Positions 43,403-55,835 are shown, counted from the stretch's first letter. The stretch is 64,000 nt of DNA from Scilla litardierei (GCA_030789695.1 CM061139.1:102656037-102720036), one strand, 5' to 3'. Program-made: numbers and translations. Notes: a model not told the origin generated them from the letters alone.

Positions 43403-45050
43403 AATGGTACTAATTATCCTAGTATGATTAAAATGTTTTTTAAAATACCTGGATAATTTCCTTAGACTTAAAGTAAGGTCATACACGTATCTAGATAGAA
43501 ATATCGATTATGGTGAGTGAATGACCGATAGGAACTTAAGTCAAAACACATTCATGGTCATAGATGTGTCGGAAAAAGATATCGGCACATCGGACAGACC
43601 ATTGTGTCTATGTCTTAACCTAAAGGGTAATAATGATCTCATAATCATTCGACTTGGCGAAGTCGGAGACAATGCACATGTGCTCATTAGAGAATGAGTC
43701 CACTGAACTACCCAATCAAGAGTTATCAAATGGTTAACTTTAACTATACTGTCATTGATAACTCTTTAGTGATGATAGGCAAGTTGGTCCTAAAGACTAG
43801 AGGTCATTATACGGAGTTGTGCGTGAACGGTGTCACTTAGATCTATGATCTAGCCTCGACTCTCCACTCCTTGAAAGGTCTTAGGTTGGGTGACACTTGA
43901 AGCGTACGAGGTAAGTAGTGATCAAGATATGATTCGTCTCTTCTGTTAATGGGAAGTTAGTGTTACAGGCTTAGTACGGTTCTTTGTGCTAAACCTCGAC
44001 CGGGGTATGTTGTAGGAAGTACAATATGGACATACCAAAGACCGAAATATGCTAATCAGTGCTAGTTAGTATGGATGACGGTTTACCATACCCTAGGCTA
44101 TGCGGTGATATAATTATGACGAAGGGAATAAAACTGCGGTATTTATCACGGACACAGTCAGAGTGATTCTGAAAACACTTTTGTCAATAAGTCAATCACG
44201 TAATTATGATGCCGAAACATGGGCGACACATGTTGTTCGTGGTCACTGTCGTCTAGGGGTTTCGAGCCCCAACCTGTAGTAGGGCAGGCTGTAGGGTCTT
44301 ATACCGAGTAGGATTTGCGTCTTAGTAATAGGAAGGATTCAGTAGGAGTGCACTTAGGTGCACAAGAATAATTAAAGTCACAAAGAGTTTGTGACATTAA
44401 GTTTATATTAGAATTAATAATGTCGCAAAATGTTTGCGATATAAGCATTAGTAGGGTGCTATAAAGGATTATTGCATATGATGCAAAACAGTTTAAAATA
44501 TATCATAAAATATTTTCTAGAATATTTTAAACAATATGATGCATAGAAACGAAGAGAATTTTTCCATAAAAGTCAGGGAAAAAACCCGTGCTCAAATCAG
44601 AGCCCTATAGGAGCTAAAAGGCTCCAGAAAAGGGACAAAAGGCTAGAAGTGGGCTTTTGCCCAGTTCTGGCCCTGGCCAGCCCAGCTCACCCAGTTGAGC
44701 TGGGCTAGCCTGCCCAGCATAGGCGGGTGGGTCAAGCCCGCCCTACCTGGCGGGCTAAGCCCAACCGCAATTGCGGGCGGGGCTAGCCCGCCAAGAAGGC
44801 TAAGCCCACTTGCTAGGCGGGCTAAACCTGCCTGCTCATGCGGGCGGGTCAAGACCGCCCGCCCAGTGGGCGGGCTCGCCCAAGCTACTGGGCTCACCCA
44901 GCTGGCACGCCCAGCTGGCCGGTGGGCCAACCAGTGGGGCCCACACTCCAGAAACCCTAATCAGCAAAAGGCGGCTGCGAAAACCAGCCAGTTTATGGTT
45001 TTTGCCCGACTTTGAGCTATCGTTTGAGGGGTCAAATGAAGCCACTTTGG
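43403..45050 (+). repeat. Copia 3' LTR, second part, truncated
   Basis: 43403-43407 is the Tat target duplication. From there the sequence aligns with the copia 5' LTR (9213 onward) up to gtcaaatgaagccactttgg near 45050, matching 10540-10566. The last part, which in the 5' LTR holds the TATA box and about 500 bp more LTR, is gone. Following sequence belongs to another element. Confidence 0.85.
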
Positions 45051-46003
45051 ATTAAAATCATATTATTTATGGTTGCATGATTGACTTTATGAATAGTTAA
45101 GACATGTTCGATAACGAATAACTTGATTTCTACTTCTTCATCTTACACTTTCACGTTATCGATTTTTATTGTTATATGATGTTGTTTTCATGAATATTGA
45201 AAAGTGGGTGAAAGTGGATTAAAAATGCAAAGTATGTTACTTGATGTGATATGTAGTGTTATGTCTTGGATGAAAAACAAAGCTCATGAAAAATAAAACT
45301 ATGTTGAAAAGAAGAAGAAAAATATTATGAAAAAAAGAAAAGAGCTTCGTATGAAAAATGGATACGATCCATGGCTATGATACAACCCACATGCATCCGA
45401 CTTATGTTATAGATATATATCTTATATTGTCAGTATTATGTCAGTCAAGCAATGCCATCCATCGTCTAAGAGTCCTTTTAGGCTATGTATGGGCGTTGGT
45501 ATCTTGAACTCATGTCTCATGAGATGGGAAAATGCAATCCTTGTAAAAGTACATACAAATTTGGATAGTTGGTTTTAACGGTTGAATTTCATGATGACTT
45601 CTACCTATGACCTTAACTTTTGATCATCACACGAGCACGAATGTGTTTTAATCATAATTATGAATTATTGCATATCAATTGACTATTCATGATTGCCATA
45701 ATGTAATCATATGTCTTGGTTAATAATGCTTTATTTTTTATACGGCACATGTTTTTTCTTGTGTGGTCTTTTGATGACAACAAAAGGGGGAAAAATGTTA
45801 AGATTTGATTCATAATGATGCATATCGATAGGGGGAGTTTATTGCTAGGGTGAGCATGTCAATAGGGGAAGCTATTTGCATATGAATATATATCTCGTTG
45901 ACATGCATGATCACACTTCACAAACACAACACACGATGATATGTTTTTGAGCTTTTATTGATCAAATCTTTATTGCAGTTTGTCATCATCAAAAGGGAGA
46001 GAT
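45051..46003 (+). other. Sirevirus-like 3' internal remnant
   Basis: AT-rich non-coding DNA ending gtcatcatcaaaagggagag then attgttgg. The tract aaaagggagagat (45991-46003) before a TGTTGG LTR start is typical of Sirevirus polypurine tracts. A second aacaaaagggggaaaaatg near 45780 and gatagggggagttt near 45827 are further purine-rich words. The left part of the element has been removed at the junction with the copia LTR. Confidence 0.65.
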
Positions 46004-47351
46004 TGTTGGAAACAGTGGTCTAGGATTTCTTGTTTGATGATAACAAATCTTTATAAACTATTTTGATGTGTCTGTTAAGTAATTTTTGGTCAAAACAAGC
46101 CACTGGAGACCTAAGGGCATTTTGGTCATCTCGGAGATAAAAGGCACTTTGGGCATGTAAGGGCAATTTGGTCATTTTCTAAATCTATCATGAAGTTATA
46201 AAGTATCAACTATGACCATGGATTATGGAAGAGATAACGAGTAAGTCACAGAAATTTTTGGATTTGAAAAATATGGTAAAACAACTAAACTATGTGATAT
46301 AGAAGCTTGAGGGGCAAATTTGTAAATTGGCTAGGTTTTCTTTTCAAAACCCTATACATATTTAAATAGGGCCGGCCAAAAATCTTCAAGCTCCTCATTT
46401 AGTGCGGCTACAGAGGGAAAAAGAAAAAAGAGAGAACGAGAAGAAAGAGGGGTTTGAATTGAATGTTTCGTTAATTAATCCCTTAAACTCTTTTATCTCT
46501 TGTGGTTTTGCTTTGGAGGGCAATGCATGGACCAGCTCAATTGGTTGGGGGGGACAGAGAGATAGAATTAGAATGGAGATTAATTAAGGAGGCCATTATA
46601 TTTTAAGTTAAGAATTAAATGCTTGAGGTTAGTGTGTTTCTTTAAATCATTAAAGGCTAACCCTTTGTTGTTTTTGTTTGCAGGATCCCAGGCAAGCCAC
46701 ACACGCAACCCAAGGTTAACAATTGCGGCTGGGAAGGCAGACTTCAGGTTTTTGCAAAACAGTCCCGCAGGATTCAGAAAATTGCAAAAAGTAACCTGCA
46801 AGTTTGAGAAGCCATATCTTTCAACATAGACCTCTGATTGACGAACGGTGAGAACCATTATGGAGCAGTCTATGAGCAGATTGAAAAGGGCACATCGACG
46901 TTACAAACTGAGCACTCTGAACTTTTTTGTTATTACTTTTGTGGTGTAGTTCAATTTGATCATTGTATTATTTTTATATTATTTTTATGGTGAGAAGCTA
47001 CGGGGCATAGTTCTGGGATTACTGATTTACGGAGTTGTGGATTAAGGCAGAGTTCAGCTGATTAGATTAGTTCAGTCGAGCATGAGAGTTGCAAGTTTAT
47101 AGAGCTTGTGAGCATGGAGCATGAGATTTTGTGAGTTCTTAGTGTATGTAGGCGTGTTGAGACTGATTGATCTATTAGTGGATTTTGGGGGTGGTTGTAG
47201 TTGGTCGAAGTTCGACCGAACCATGGTATACCTAATGTTATTTGTGACTGGCTACGATTTCTGTGTTTTTATTTAACTGTGTGTTGCATGTTTTTTTAAT
47301 TTGTCGATCACCCTATTCACTCCCCTTTAGGGTATACTTTTCGAGCCTACA
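46004..47351 (+). repeat. Sirevirus-like LTR (3' LTR of a truncated element)
   Basis: TGTTGGAAACAGTGG to CGAGCCTACA, 1,348 bp. A polypurine tract precedes it, so it is a 3' LTR, not a solo LTR. TATA-like catatttaaatag lies near 46357. Short frames inside have no domains. A target duplication cannot be tested because the 5' end is missing. Confidence 0.7.
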
Positions 47352-47461
47352 ATAATGTGGGGATATAAGGTTGTTTGTAAAATTAAAAACAAAGTTTTAA
47401 TTTTTTGGTTGTGTAAAGTTGTTTATGTGTACAACAATTAGGTATGTGTGTATAGAATTAC
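47352..47461. other. Short flank, nothing recognised
   Basis: AT-rich sequence between the Sirevirus LTR end and the repeat-family copy at 47462. Confidence 0.4.
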
Positions 47462-47550
47462 TCTAAACTTTGGGGAGTTGCTAGACACACAGACCTAACT
47501 GATTCTCCCACAAACCATTTATTTACAAAATTTACCATTTAAAATTTACA
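47462..47550. repeat. Repeat-family end, copy 3
   Basis: CTCTAAACTTTGGGGAGTTG, then CTAGACACACAGACCTAA and TTATTTACAAAATTTACCATT. Same orientation and word order as 8096-8180. A pyrimidine-rich stretch with ccatcatcactactgac and tctcctcttctacc words follows in both places. Confidence 0.6.
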
Positions 47551-47749
47551 ACCAATTCAAATGTTTTTTCCATTTTTACCATCTGCTTCTCTTCGTCATT
47601 ATCTCTCATCTTTCTCTTTTTATCCACCATCACTACTGACACATCGTCTCCCCTCAGGCACCGCCACTGACCTATCCTCTTCCTTATCTCCGTCTATCTC
47701 ACTCCTGTCGTCTCCTCTTCTACCACTGCTACTGTTGCCGCTTCCTTAT

Positions 47750-48345
47750 CCACTAAATTTTGGGGGACTAAAATTCTGAATTTTGAATTTTGAAGGGGAA
47801 CTAAATTTGGAGGAACTACATTTTGGGGAAAACTAAATTTTTTGGGAGGAACTACATTCTTTTAGGTGGGAAAGAAGGTTGGTTTTGAATGCGTTTGCTA
47901 ACTAGGATAAATAGGTGACTAGAAAGACGGTAAATATTTAATCTAAATGAATTAATGGTTCGGATGAGAGTTTGTGAAAATTTTGGGATGAAAACCCTAA
48001 AAATTTTGGGGACATAAATCTAGAGTGAACTAAATTTTGAGAAAAACTAAAAGTTTAAATTTTGAAGGAAACTAAATCTGGAGGGAACTAAATTTGGGGG
48101 GAACTAAATTTTTTGAGAGAACTAAATTCTCTGGGAAAAACTAAATTTTAATTTAAAATTTTGGAAGAACTAAATTTGGAAGGAACTAAAGTTTGTTGGG
48201 AACTAAAATTTTAACTTTTGGTGGGAACTAAACCTAGGGGAACTAAATTTTGGCAAAAACTAAAATTTTTTGAGAGACTAAATTCTTTCGGGGGATCTAA
48301 ATTTTTGTTTGAATATGGTTAATTTTTTTTTTGGGGGGGGGATAT
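47750..48345. repeat. Degenerate AACTAAATTT array
   Basis: More than twenty occurrences of (G)GAACTAAATTT(TGG) and close variants at irregular spacing of about 15-35 bp. No coding potential. Probably a minisatellite decayed by point mutation. Confidence 0.75.
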
Positions 48346-48561
48346 TTTAAATGTGACTACTAATTTTTTTAGGGAGAGATTTTGAATGAGTTGAAAATTC
48401 TTCGGGAGAGTATTTTGAATAACCTATGGCCAATGGTCACGGGTTATGACTAATCTATCTATACTTGAAATCTTTATAATTATAAAGAGGGGTCTCTTTT
48501 GTTGGATCTGTGAGATGGCAAGTAAAACAATAGAAGGGAATGTGAATAGTGTCTACTAAAA

Positions 48562-48757
48562 TGGCTGATAAAATTAATTTTATTGAACTTCTATTGATCA
48601 ATTTCTACAAGATATATCCCACATTTATACAATTATTATCACAAGCTTCAATCATGAGGTCGTGAGACGAAGCAACAACTCGAGAGACGAAGCAACACAA
48701 GCCTGGGAGTCTAAGCAACGGTCTTGGGAACCCAATCACCTGCATGGACATTTAACA
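48562..48757 (-). repeat. 3' LTR of the short-LTR copia
   Basis: 196 bp. The minus-strand start TGTTAAATGTCCATGCAGG follows a G-rich polypurine tract. Related to 51905-52112. Confidence 0.75.
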
Positions 48758-49048
48758 CCCCCCTCAAACTCACAGTGGGTCAACTACTAAGAGTCTGAAT
48801 AAGAAGTACCGTAACTGATTAAATATCTGGGCTTTGGTGAAGAGATCAGCAATCTGATCTGTGGGGGCAAGATATGGAAGTGAAATATGCCAAGCATAGT
48901 ATTCTTGACGAACAATGTGATAGCCAACCTCGATATGTTTTGTATGTTTATGAAAGACCGAATTAAGAGCAATGTAAATAGCACTCTGATTATCACAATG
49001 CATATGAATAGGCATAGAAATACGAACTCCCCATGTCTTGCAAAAGGT

Positions 49049-50989
49049 TGTTAGTTCTTGGGTTCAAGACTAACGTTGTTATGATGATGATCAATACATT
49101 ATGTTAGTGTGCTAATCAATCTTATGTTTTAGTCTCAGTTTATCTTAATGATTATATGTTGATGAGACAAAGCATAATGCTTGGAGGATATTACAAGGGA
49201 TATCTTAAAGACTTCCAAGAGTGATGGAGTGCTCAAGCTTGGATGAAGACATGAAGATCATCTAATGAAGCCAAAGCTTGGAGCATAATGATGGATAGAC
49301 ATCTAGAGGAGCAATGAAAAAGCTTGGAGCTTTATGAAGGGAAGCTCATCAAGGGGTTCCAAAGCTTGGAGATGATTGGGAGAATCAAGGTATCATGAGC
49401 TTGAAGACTTAGACTCTATGAGATGATATATGTAATCCATGTAATTCTATTACTTGCATCTCTCTTTTTGTGTCTAGGATTATTGTAATGCCTTGATAGA
49501 TGGTCATACTCTCATGCATTTGCATTTAACCATCTTAGTGAGCCCTTAGGATTATCATAGAATCCAACCCAATAGGTTCTTTTTGCCCAAAGACTCAATT
49601 GGAGTCTCTGGCTCTCTAACAGTCGACTGATGAAGGTTTTACAGTCGACTGGGTGATTCCAGGCACCTGTTGAGCCTTCTACAGTCGACTGCAGTGCACA
49701 GCTCAAGTCAACTTTTTTTCTTGACTCTTCTTGTGCTTTTCGCATCAGTCGACCGATGTTCAATTTACAGTCGTCTGTGTTTCTACAGTCGCTTGTGAAT
49801 TGCTCAACAGTCGTCTGTGCGCAACTTGCATTTTTTGGGCATCATCCCAATTTGCAAGATAGTCGACTGATGAAGTATTTACAGTCGCCTGTGAAATGGT
49901 TATCAGTCGTCTGAAAGGCGTAAGTGCGAAAATTGCATCTCTCTCTATTTTATTTCCATCCCTACATCAGTCGCCTGATGAAGGATATACAGTCGACTGT
50001 CTATTATACAGTCGCTTGTGTAGTCTTCTACAGTCGATTGTCCTGGCTCAGATTATAGCCTTTGGGAACTTTCTAACCGTTGAACAGTCGACTATCATTT
50101 GTTCATCAGTAGACTTTCTGTGCCGTAAACTGCCAAAATCTAGCCGTTGCAGATTTCTTCCCTTTGGGTTTTTGGCTGGTTTTATGGGCTCTTCTTGACT
50201 TCATATATATATATATATATGAGTTGTCTTAGTTCATTTAGAACTCTTGGTTAATATTGAATATCTTTGAGAATCAATAGCCAGTTCTAATCTCTCTCAT
50301 TCCCTCAATAGAGCTTCAATCTTATGTTATAGCATCTAAGCTCTAGGGAATTTCTCCAAGGGATTTTCAATCTCATTCCTTTTCTAGGAGAACATCTTTC
50401 TTCTCTTCATTTCATACACTCAAGTGAAAAATGTTAGGATTCATTCCTAGAAGAGAGAAAGATCATCAAGTGCAATCAAAGCCTCATCTCAAGCACTTGA
50501 GTTTCACTTGCATGCCTTCTTCTTCACATTGGTAAGATCATATCAAGGCATAGGTAAGTGTTATTTCGTTTCACCTTTGTGTTACCCCTAATTATCTTTG
50601 TGGGAATTAGTTAATCTCTTTGTGGGAGTTACTCTCTTTGTAAGAGTTTGGTTTCTGTGTGAGAGAACGAATCCTCTGTGTGATGTCTCTCTGTATGAGA
50701 GTAAGGATTTCTCTGTGCGAGAATCCAAACCCTCAGTGTGAGGTATCTCTGTGTGAGATTGTATTCACTTCTCTTTGTGGGAATCATAGTGCATATTGGT
50801 GTGGCTGGACGTACCCAAGTTTTGGGGAACCAGGGTAAAATCCTTGTGTTTGTGTTTATTGTTGTTGAGCATACTCTTTAATTTCTGCTGCTTATTGTGC
50901 TTTAATTTTAGTAACTTTTAATTAAGCATTTTGCTTGTCATGACACTATTCACACCTATAGTATGTGTATCCCTGCAGGGTCCCTTACA
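49049..50989 (+). mobile_element. Sirevirus-like solo LTR with CAGTCGACTG cluster
   Basis: TGTTAGTTCTTGGG to GGTCCCTTACA, 1,941 bp, flanked by perfect aaggt duplications (49044-49048, 50990-50994). The interrupted RNase H reading resumes on each side. U3 holds about fifteen CAGTCGACTG-type sites (49620-50095). An AT dinucleotide run (about 50202-50220) lies where the TATA box would be. Downstream repeats of a ctctgtgtgagag type (50600-50800) are a Sirevirus LTR feature. Confidence 0.92.
49620..50095. repeat. CAGTCGACTG palindrome cluster
   Basis: Perfect 10-bp palindromes at 49620, 49642, 49682 and 49990, with about eleven variants (cagtcgtctg, cagtcgcctg, cagtcgcttg, cagtcgattg and similar) between. 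Spacing is often 20-22 bp. Variants keep the left half CAGTCG and change the right half. Confidence 0.9.
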
Positions 50990-51904
50990 AAGGTGACATA
51001 GCCAACGGATCTTAAGGGTAGTATCAGCCTTGGCTTGATACTCAGCCTCGGTTCTTGAACGAGAGACGATGGCCTGATGTTTGCTCTGCCAAGAGATAAG
51101 AGATGAACCAAGAAAAATGCAATATCCAGTAGTAGAGCGATGAGTGTCTGAATCACCAACCCAAGCAACATCATAGTAAGCTTGAAGAGTCAAGGATGAA
51201 TCCGATGGGAATAATATAAAGCGAGTGATGGTGCTTTGAAGATATCGAAGACCTCTTAGTAGAACTGCATAGTGAACTCTCATTGAAGTAGCCATAAACT
51301 GACTGAGAGTGTGAACTGCATGAGCAATATCAAGACGAGTGGCTGATAGGTAAATAAGGGCACCAATAAGCTTGCGGTATCTGGTAGGATTAGGTAATGG
51401 TGTACTATTGGAGCATCGAAGCTTAGGATGAAGTTCCATAGGGGTAGTCAATATTGAAGATGCTGCTTGTGAGGGGTTTATAATAACTCTTTTTAGAAGA
51501 TCGGAGATATATTTTTGTTGAGACAGTAGATATCTATGGGAGGTGAGCTGTGATTCTCGAGCGCAAGAAGGCGGCGAGCAGAATTGGTTGTCGATGAAGA
51601 GAGAGAATGGTGGCTTGATGCTTGGGCAGCAAATGGTGTCTGTCGCTTGGATAGATGGTGCTGATGGCTCAAACAATGATCAACAATGACAATTTCCTCG
51701 TGTTGATGAAGAGAGGGGACGTCATGCAGATGTGGGCAGACGACGAGCTTGACAAGTCACAAAGCGAATCTGAAGCAGCTTGCCCATACTGGTTCGAGGA
51801 TGGAGCTTGGTGTGAGAGGAGATGAAGCATGATCTGTCGGAGCATAGGTGGAGATTGATCAGATGAGTAATTAGATTAAAACTAGCTCTGATACCAGATT
51901 AAGA

Positions 51905-52112
51905 TGTTTGATGAAATTAATTTTATTGAATTTCTATTGATCAATTTCTATTGATCAATTTCTACAAGATATATACCATATTTATACAAGTTTTGTCACA
52001 AGCTTCAATGAGAGCTCGGGAGATGAAGCAGCAGCTCGGGAGATGAAGCAGTAGAAGCCTGGGAGTCTAAGCAATGGTCTTGGGAATCCAAGCACATGCA
52101 ATGTCCATGACA
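51905..52112 (-). repeat. 5' LTR of the short-LTR copia
   Basis: 208 bp; the minus-strand end lies directly beside the initiator Met-type primer site. It contains a local duplication of attgatcaatttct. Confidence 0.75.
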
Positions 52113-52297
52113 ACTATAAAATTCTCTGGAAAATTCTACCTAAGTAATTACTAATACTTAATCAACATTATTACTTGCAAGATAAGAGTAATACGAATGC
52201 TTAAAATAATTGCAAGTACACAATCAATCATAGAGAGAGAAAAGCACAAACAATAAGATTTATACAGGTTCAGGCAACACTTGCCCTTTATCCAGCC

Positions 52298-53193
52298 TGT
52301 AATTCAATACTATGAAGATAATCAAATGAACATATAGCAATATGAATAAATCCAAGAGAAGACACACAAAACTTGCTAACACAGTTCGATGCGCACACTT
52401 ACATCTGCGGGGCCATGTCGAGAAAATCAGATTACTCCACTATAGTACAATGAATACAATCACTAATATGGGATTTCTATTAGGAGGAACATGCTCCCCC
52501 TCAATACAAACCGCAGTGGGTGGTCTCAACCAAACTTATGGAGTAATCTATGCAAGCTCCCCTTGCATGCAAGACCCCCTTGCAAAACTGACTTGAATCA
52601 ACTCCATTGATCCATACCTCAGGTAGCCGTCAGCCTCCCTCTCGGAGTTTTCGATCACAATCTTCAAAAAGCGATCCACCCTTGAGACAATCCGCATGTC
52701 TTTTATATAAGCCGACTCCCTACAATCTCGGAGTAGTTATGGAAGGCTGTTCAATAGAATCCCATGCAGATTGACAACCCGCAAATCAAGGAATCACTTT
52801 GGGCAAGTGATCCCGCAATATCTTTAGCATAACTCGCAAGCAACATTTGCGGGTTAAATATTGTCAAATATATCTTCAGCAGATCTTGCAACAATATTTG
52901 CGGGTTAACAACTTCCTATTGTATCTTTAATCGATCTCATACGTAGCAGCATACAATTGGACATCTTAGCGAGAATCTATAAGATCTGTAATAGTAAATC
53001 ATCTATCCTCTGAAGTATATCTTTCTTTCAAATAAGCCAGAATAGCATGTTGCATCTTATGTTGCAACATGACATACAACATGACTAATAAACATGACTA
53101 TTAACAAGATCTTCCATATCAAGATAATTAAGGCCCATTGAAATACCCAAGTTCCATTAATGACAATACAGTCACATCATGTATGACCCAACA
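52298..53193 (-). repeat. Sirevirus 3' LTR
   Basis: 896 bp. The minus-strand start TGTTGGGTCATACATG follows the polypurine tract (+ aactccccctctggc, 53194-53208). It contains one perfect TGTTGCAACA (53060) and several gcgggtt words. Confidence 0.9.
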
Positions 53194-53514
53194 AACTCCC
53201 CCTCTGGCATTTAGTGGCACAATCATCATAAGACATGTCATGTAGGAAAAAGAATAGGAAAGACAACAAGCAAGTCCATTTTCATATTTGTCTGAGAAAA
53301 CCAACAATACCGAGCCCCACATCACACCACATCATATCAGCAGTATTAGCAAAAGAGTTTACTTATTGGACCAGACAATTAGAATCACCAGGAACATGGC
53401 GAATCAGAGAAACTTCATAACCACGGCCATATAACAGATGCAGAATAACAACAAGAACAACAACAACCCCAACCAAATTCTCACCCTTTGTGCCACCAAA
53501 TCCAAAAGGGTACT

Positions 53515-55653
53515 TCAAGAAGATCCTCCAGCAGCAACTGCACCATCAGATTCCACAGTAGAGGAGGAGGAAAGCTTGCTCTTCAGAAAGAGAATCCTGC
53601 TCTCAAACAAGGCTTTCTGAGTCTGGAGAGCCCCAAAGTGAGAATCCAGATCCTTGACAGTAGCCTCAAATATAGATATGTCTTCAAGAATAAGAGATTC
53701 TGGGCCAGCTGTGGACTCAGAAACCATAAGATGAGGAGCAGAAGAAGGTTGACTAACAGGAGAGACTGGAGATGAAGGGATAGCTCCAGTGTCAGGAGAT
53801 GATATAGACACAGAGGAGATGTCATCAGTATTCCTAGCAACTGACCTAATGGTGTATCCAATGGTCTCAGAAGGAATAGTCAGTTCATTTGCAGAGGGCA
53901 ATATCTTCTGAGAGTGCAGCAACAAGGAAATGAGACAAGGATGATGTAAAGAGGGAGATGCTACAGAAGATTCTGCCTGAGATAAGATAGAATAAAAAAT
54001 GATTCTTCCCAAATTGAAGGGCTGCTTAGTACCAGCACAATATAACAATCTATACATATCTTTGGTGACGACTGACACATTAGAAGTGGGTAGCCAGTTT
54101 CTTGTTGCTAGTCTGTAGAGCAAAAAATATTTTGCAGACAAGGAGGATGAAGGAAAAGAGGTAGACTTGGGCCAGCACACCAATTTTCCAACAGTGACTA
54201 CCTTAATGAAGGTGTCATGATCAGTACCAACAGAGTCCACAAAGGAGGAAAGAGAGGTAGGACGGGTCCACTTTAGCAGCTTGTTAATCACAGAGGGGGG
54301 AGATACAACTTTCCCCCTGACATATGAGTGGAAGGACCATCTAGACAGAGCTACTACTGCTGATCTAGATAGATTGCAATAAAATTTCCTAACAAGCATA
54401 GGGTTGTAAGATTTGAAACAGATGGCTAAGTGAAATAACTTGATGTCCTTCAGTACAGACACAAACTGGGTCTTAGAAAAAGAGTTAATAGCCAGGTGTT
54501 TTTCCGCAAGAATTGACCTGTCAGAGTAATGGGACCACCTTATCTTGCATGCTTGGTCAAAGAATTGTTTGCTTATAGCATCAGATACTGTAAATAAGGT
54601 GGAACAGACAGAACCTGCTTCAGCTGAAACTTTAGCCTTCTTGGAAGGAGATGGAAAGGTTGAGCAGGAAGGAACAGATCTTTTCTTGGAGGAGGTCCTT
54701 TGTTTATGGATAGAAGGAGGGACCTCAGTAGCAGGCACATGTTGGACAAGAGGGGATCCAGTAGAAGCAACAGGATCAGCAGGGCGTGCATGTTGCATCC
54801 TGTGTTGCAACATCAGCCAAAATCTCTTCATCAACATGAGGTGATGTTGCAACATCAGGTGCAACATCGGATGCAACATCAGTCCGTGTTGCAACATTTG
54901 AAGTGTCATTTTTGCCCAATGTTGGACCATCCTTAGTGACAGTAAGGTCAGGGGTAGCATATGGGATACTAGAGTCATCAGCAGCAACAGTATCTTACAT
55001 GCGATGGTTATCCACCAAATCAGTAGGAATTTCAGGGTCGTAACCCCAATCTTGATCATCACCAGAGATAGGAGGGTTGGGAGGACCAGAAGATTCCTTA
55101 GCACCAACATCACCACCCACAGCCTCAGTAGATATATACATGGAAGAATCTGAATCTTCCAAAACGACGATCTCTGTCAATTTGACTGAAGAGAGATGTC
55201 ACCGAGAAATGACCAAAATAATAGAGTCATCATCAACCACTTGGACATTTTTCAACTTTCCACCCAATTTTTCCAGTCGATAGGGACCAAAACGCACACC
55301 AGAAAATTCCATATAAGACAAATCGAACTTCTTTCCAGACTTTCGTAGATACCAGAACGAGTCATTTATGGTAACTGAAACAAACGTGTCCGCAGAAGAA
55401 GTGGGTACCTCCCGCTGAATAGAAATTGGGGCAAAAGGCACAACTTCCAAATTGGCCATAGCAGGGCGATGCATGTGGGCGGAAGCACCAGAGAGGAAGA
55501 GGGAGAGGGAGAATCACGAGCGGATAGAGATACCACCCTTTTTCGCTTCATTGGAAGAGGCAAGGAGGAAGACGCTGCTGCTTTCACTGAGGAAGAGCAT
55601 CGAGAGTAACGACGACGCGCTTGCACTGATTTTAGGTCTTGATCACGGGCCAT
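53515..55653 (-). pseudogene. Sirevirus env-like ORF, broken
   Basis: Starts near MARDQDLKSVQARRRYSR (ATG about 55653) and passes through a frameshift, in-frame stops near 55200 and 54995, a DVAT-rich linker (54915-54790) and another frameshift. It then enters a long open stretch to 53515. The core AISKQFFDQACKIRWSHYSD, MLVRKFYCNLSRSAVVALSR and VRGKVVSPPSVINKLLK resembles a plant domain annotated as putative plant transposon protein, found in the extra ORF of Sireviruses and other elements. The C-terminus is Ser-rich, then a short coiled coil. No signal peptide or membrane anchor was evident, so the env label is positional only. Confidence 0.75.
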
Positions 55654-55835
55654 ATCAATGGAGAAGACGAAGTATTTCTCAGAGAGCCACATGGAAACGC
55701 TAGAATAGAGAATCGCTTCTCTGAAAATTTAGGAAGTGGAAATGAGCGCGGAAATAGAGACCCGAAACTAAAGAGCACTTTCAAAACAAACCTCCCCCCG
55801 TGTTGCAACATGAGATATAACATAGGTATAGAAAA

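Larger units (their letters stand above)
9151..45050 (+). mobile_element. Gag-only Ty1/copia element, host of several insertions
   Basis: The 5' LTR starts TGTAGGAAGATATATGCC at 9151 and ends CCCAACA at 13574. An initiator-Met-like primer site follows, then a gag relic (15078-15893), then about 1 kb of non-coding DNA. The Athila insertion comes next (16939-28862). The body resumes at 28868 and runs to a polypurine tract (aagtgggaga, 29012-29021) and the 3' LTR start at 29022. That LTR is split by the Tat insertion (29084-43402) and lost after about 45050. No protease, integrase, RT or RNase H sequence lies between gag and the polypurine tract, so this was a non-autonomous copia element. The candidate left target duplication (gaaag) cannot be tested because the right end is gone. 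Confidence 0.85.
48770..51676 (-). pseudogene. Copia RT end and RNase H relic, interrupted
   Basis: Upper part (51676-50990): SQQKYISDLLKR, PTRYRKLIGALIYLSATRLD, IAHAVHTLSQFMATS, then the RNase H start AYYDVAWVGDSDTHRSTTGY and CIFLGSSLISWQSKHQAIVS then SRTEAEYQAKA. The solo LTR at 49049-50989 then intervenes. Lower part (49044-48770), after a one-base frameshift: MPIHMHCDNQSAIYIALNSV, HKHTKHIEVGYHIVRQ and TDQIADLFTKA. Together these are the C-terminal end of copia pol. RNase H removes RNA from the DNA hybrid in reverse transcription; this copy has no upstream polymerase. Confidence 0.85.
48562..52112 (-). mobile_element. Short-LTR copia relic (minus strand)
   Basis: Two LTRs of about 200 bp (48562-48757 and 51905-52112) share attaattttattgaa and aagcctgggagtctaagcaa blocks. 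The primer site after the right LTR, read on the minus strand, is TCTGGTATCAGAGC (+ gctctgataccaga at about 51885-51900), the initiator Met type. The polypurine tract is + cccccctcaaactc after 48757. Only a short leader and the end of RT plus RNase H remain; gag, protease, integrase and most of RT are deleted. A solo LTR (49049-50989) lies inside RNase H. The target duplication could not be resolved. Confidence 0.8.

Noticed and set aside
49620..50095. CRISPR-like array
   Set aside because: Units are 10-bp palindromes with irregular spacing inside a plant LTR with a perfect target duplication.
48557..52117. Target duplication for the short-LTR copia
   Set aside because: Flanks taaaa and actat do not match; shifting the ends by one or two bases gave no convincing pair.
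53515..55116. A 533-codon ORF taken at face value as one intact protein
   Set aside because: Its first about 110 codons are a Leu/Met/His-rich misreading of the DVAT linker in the wrong frame; only the later part is the env-like protein.
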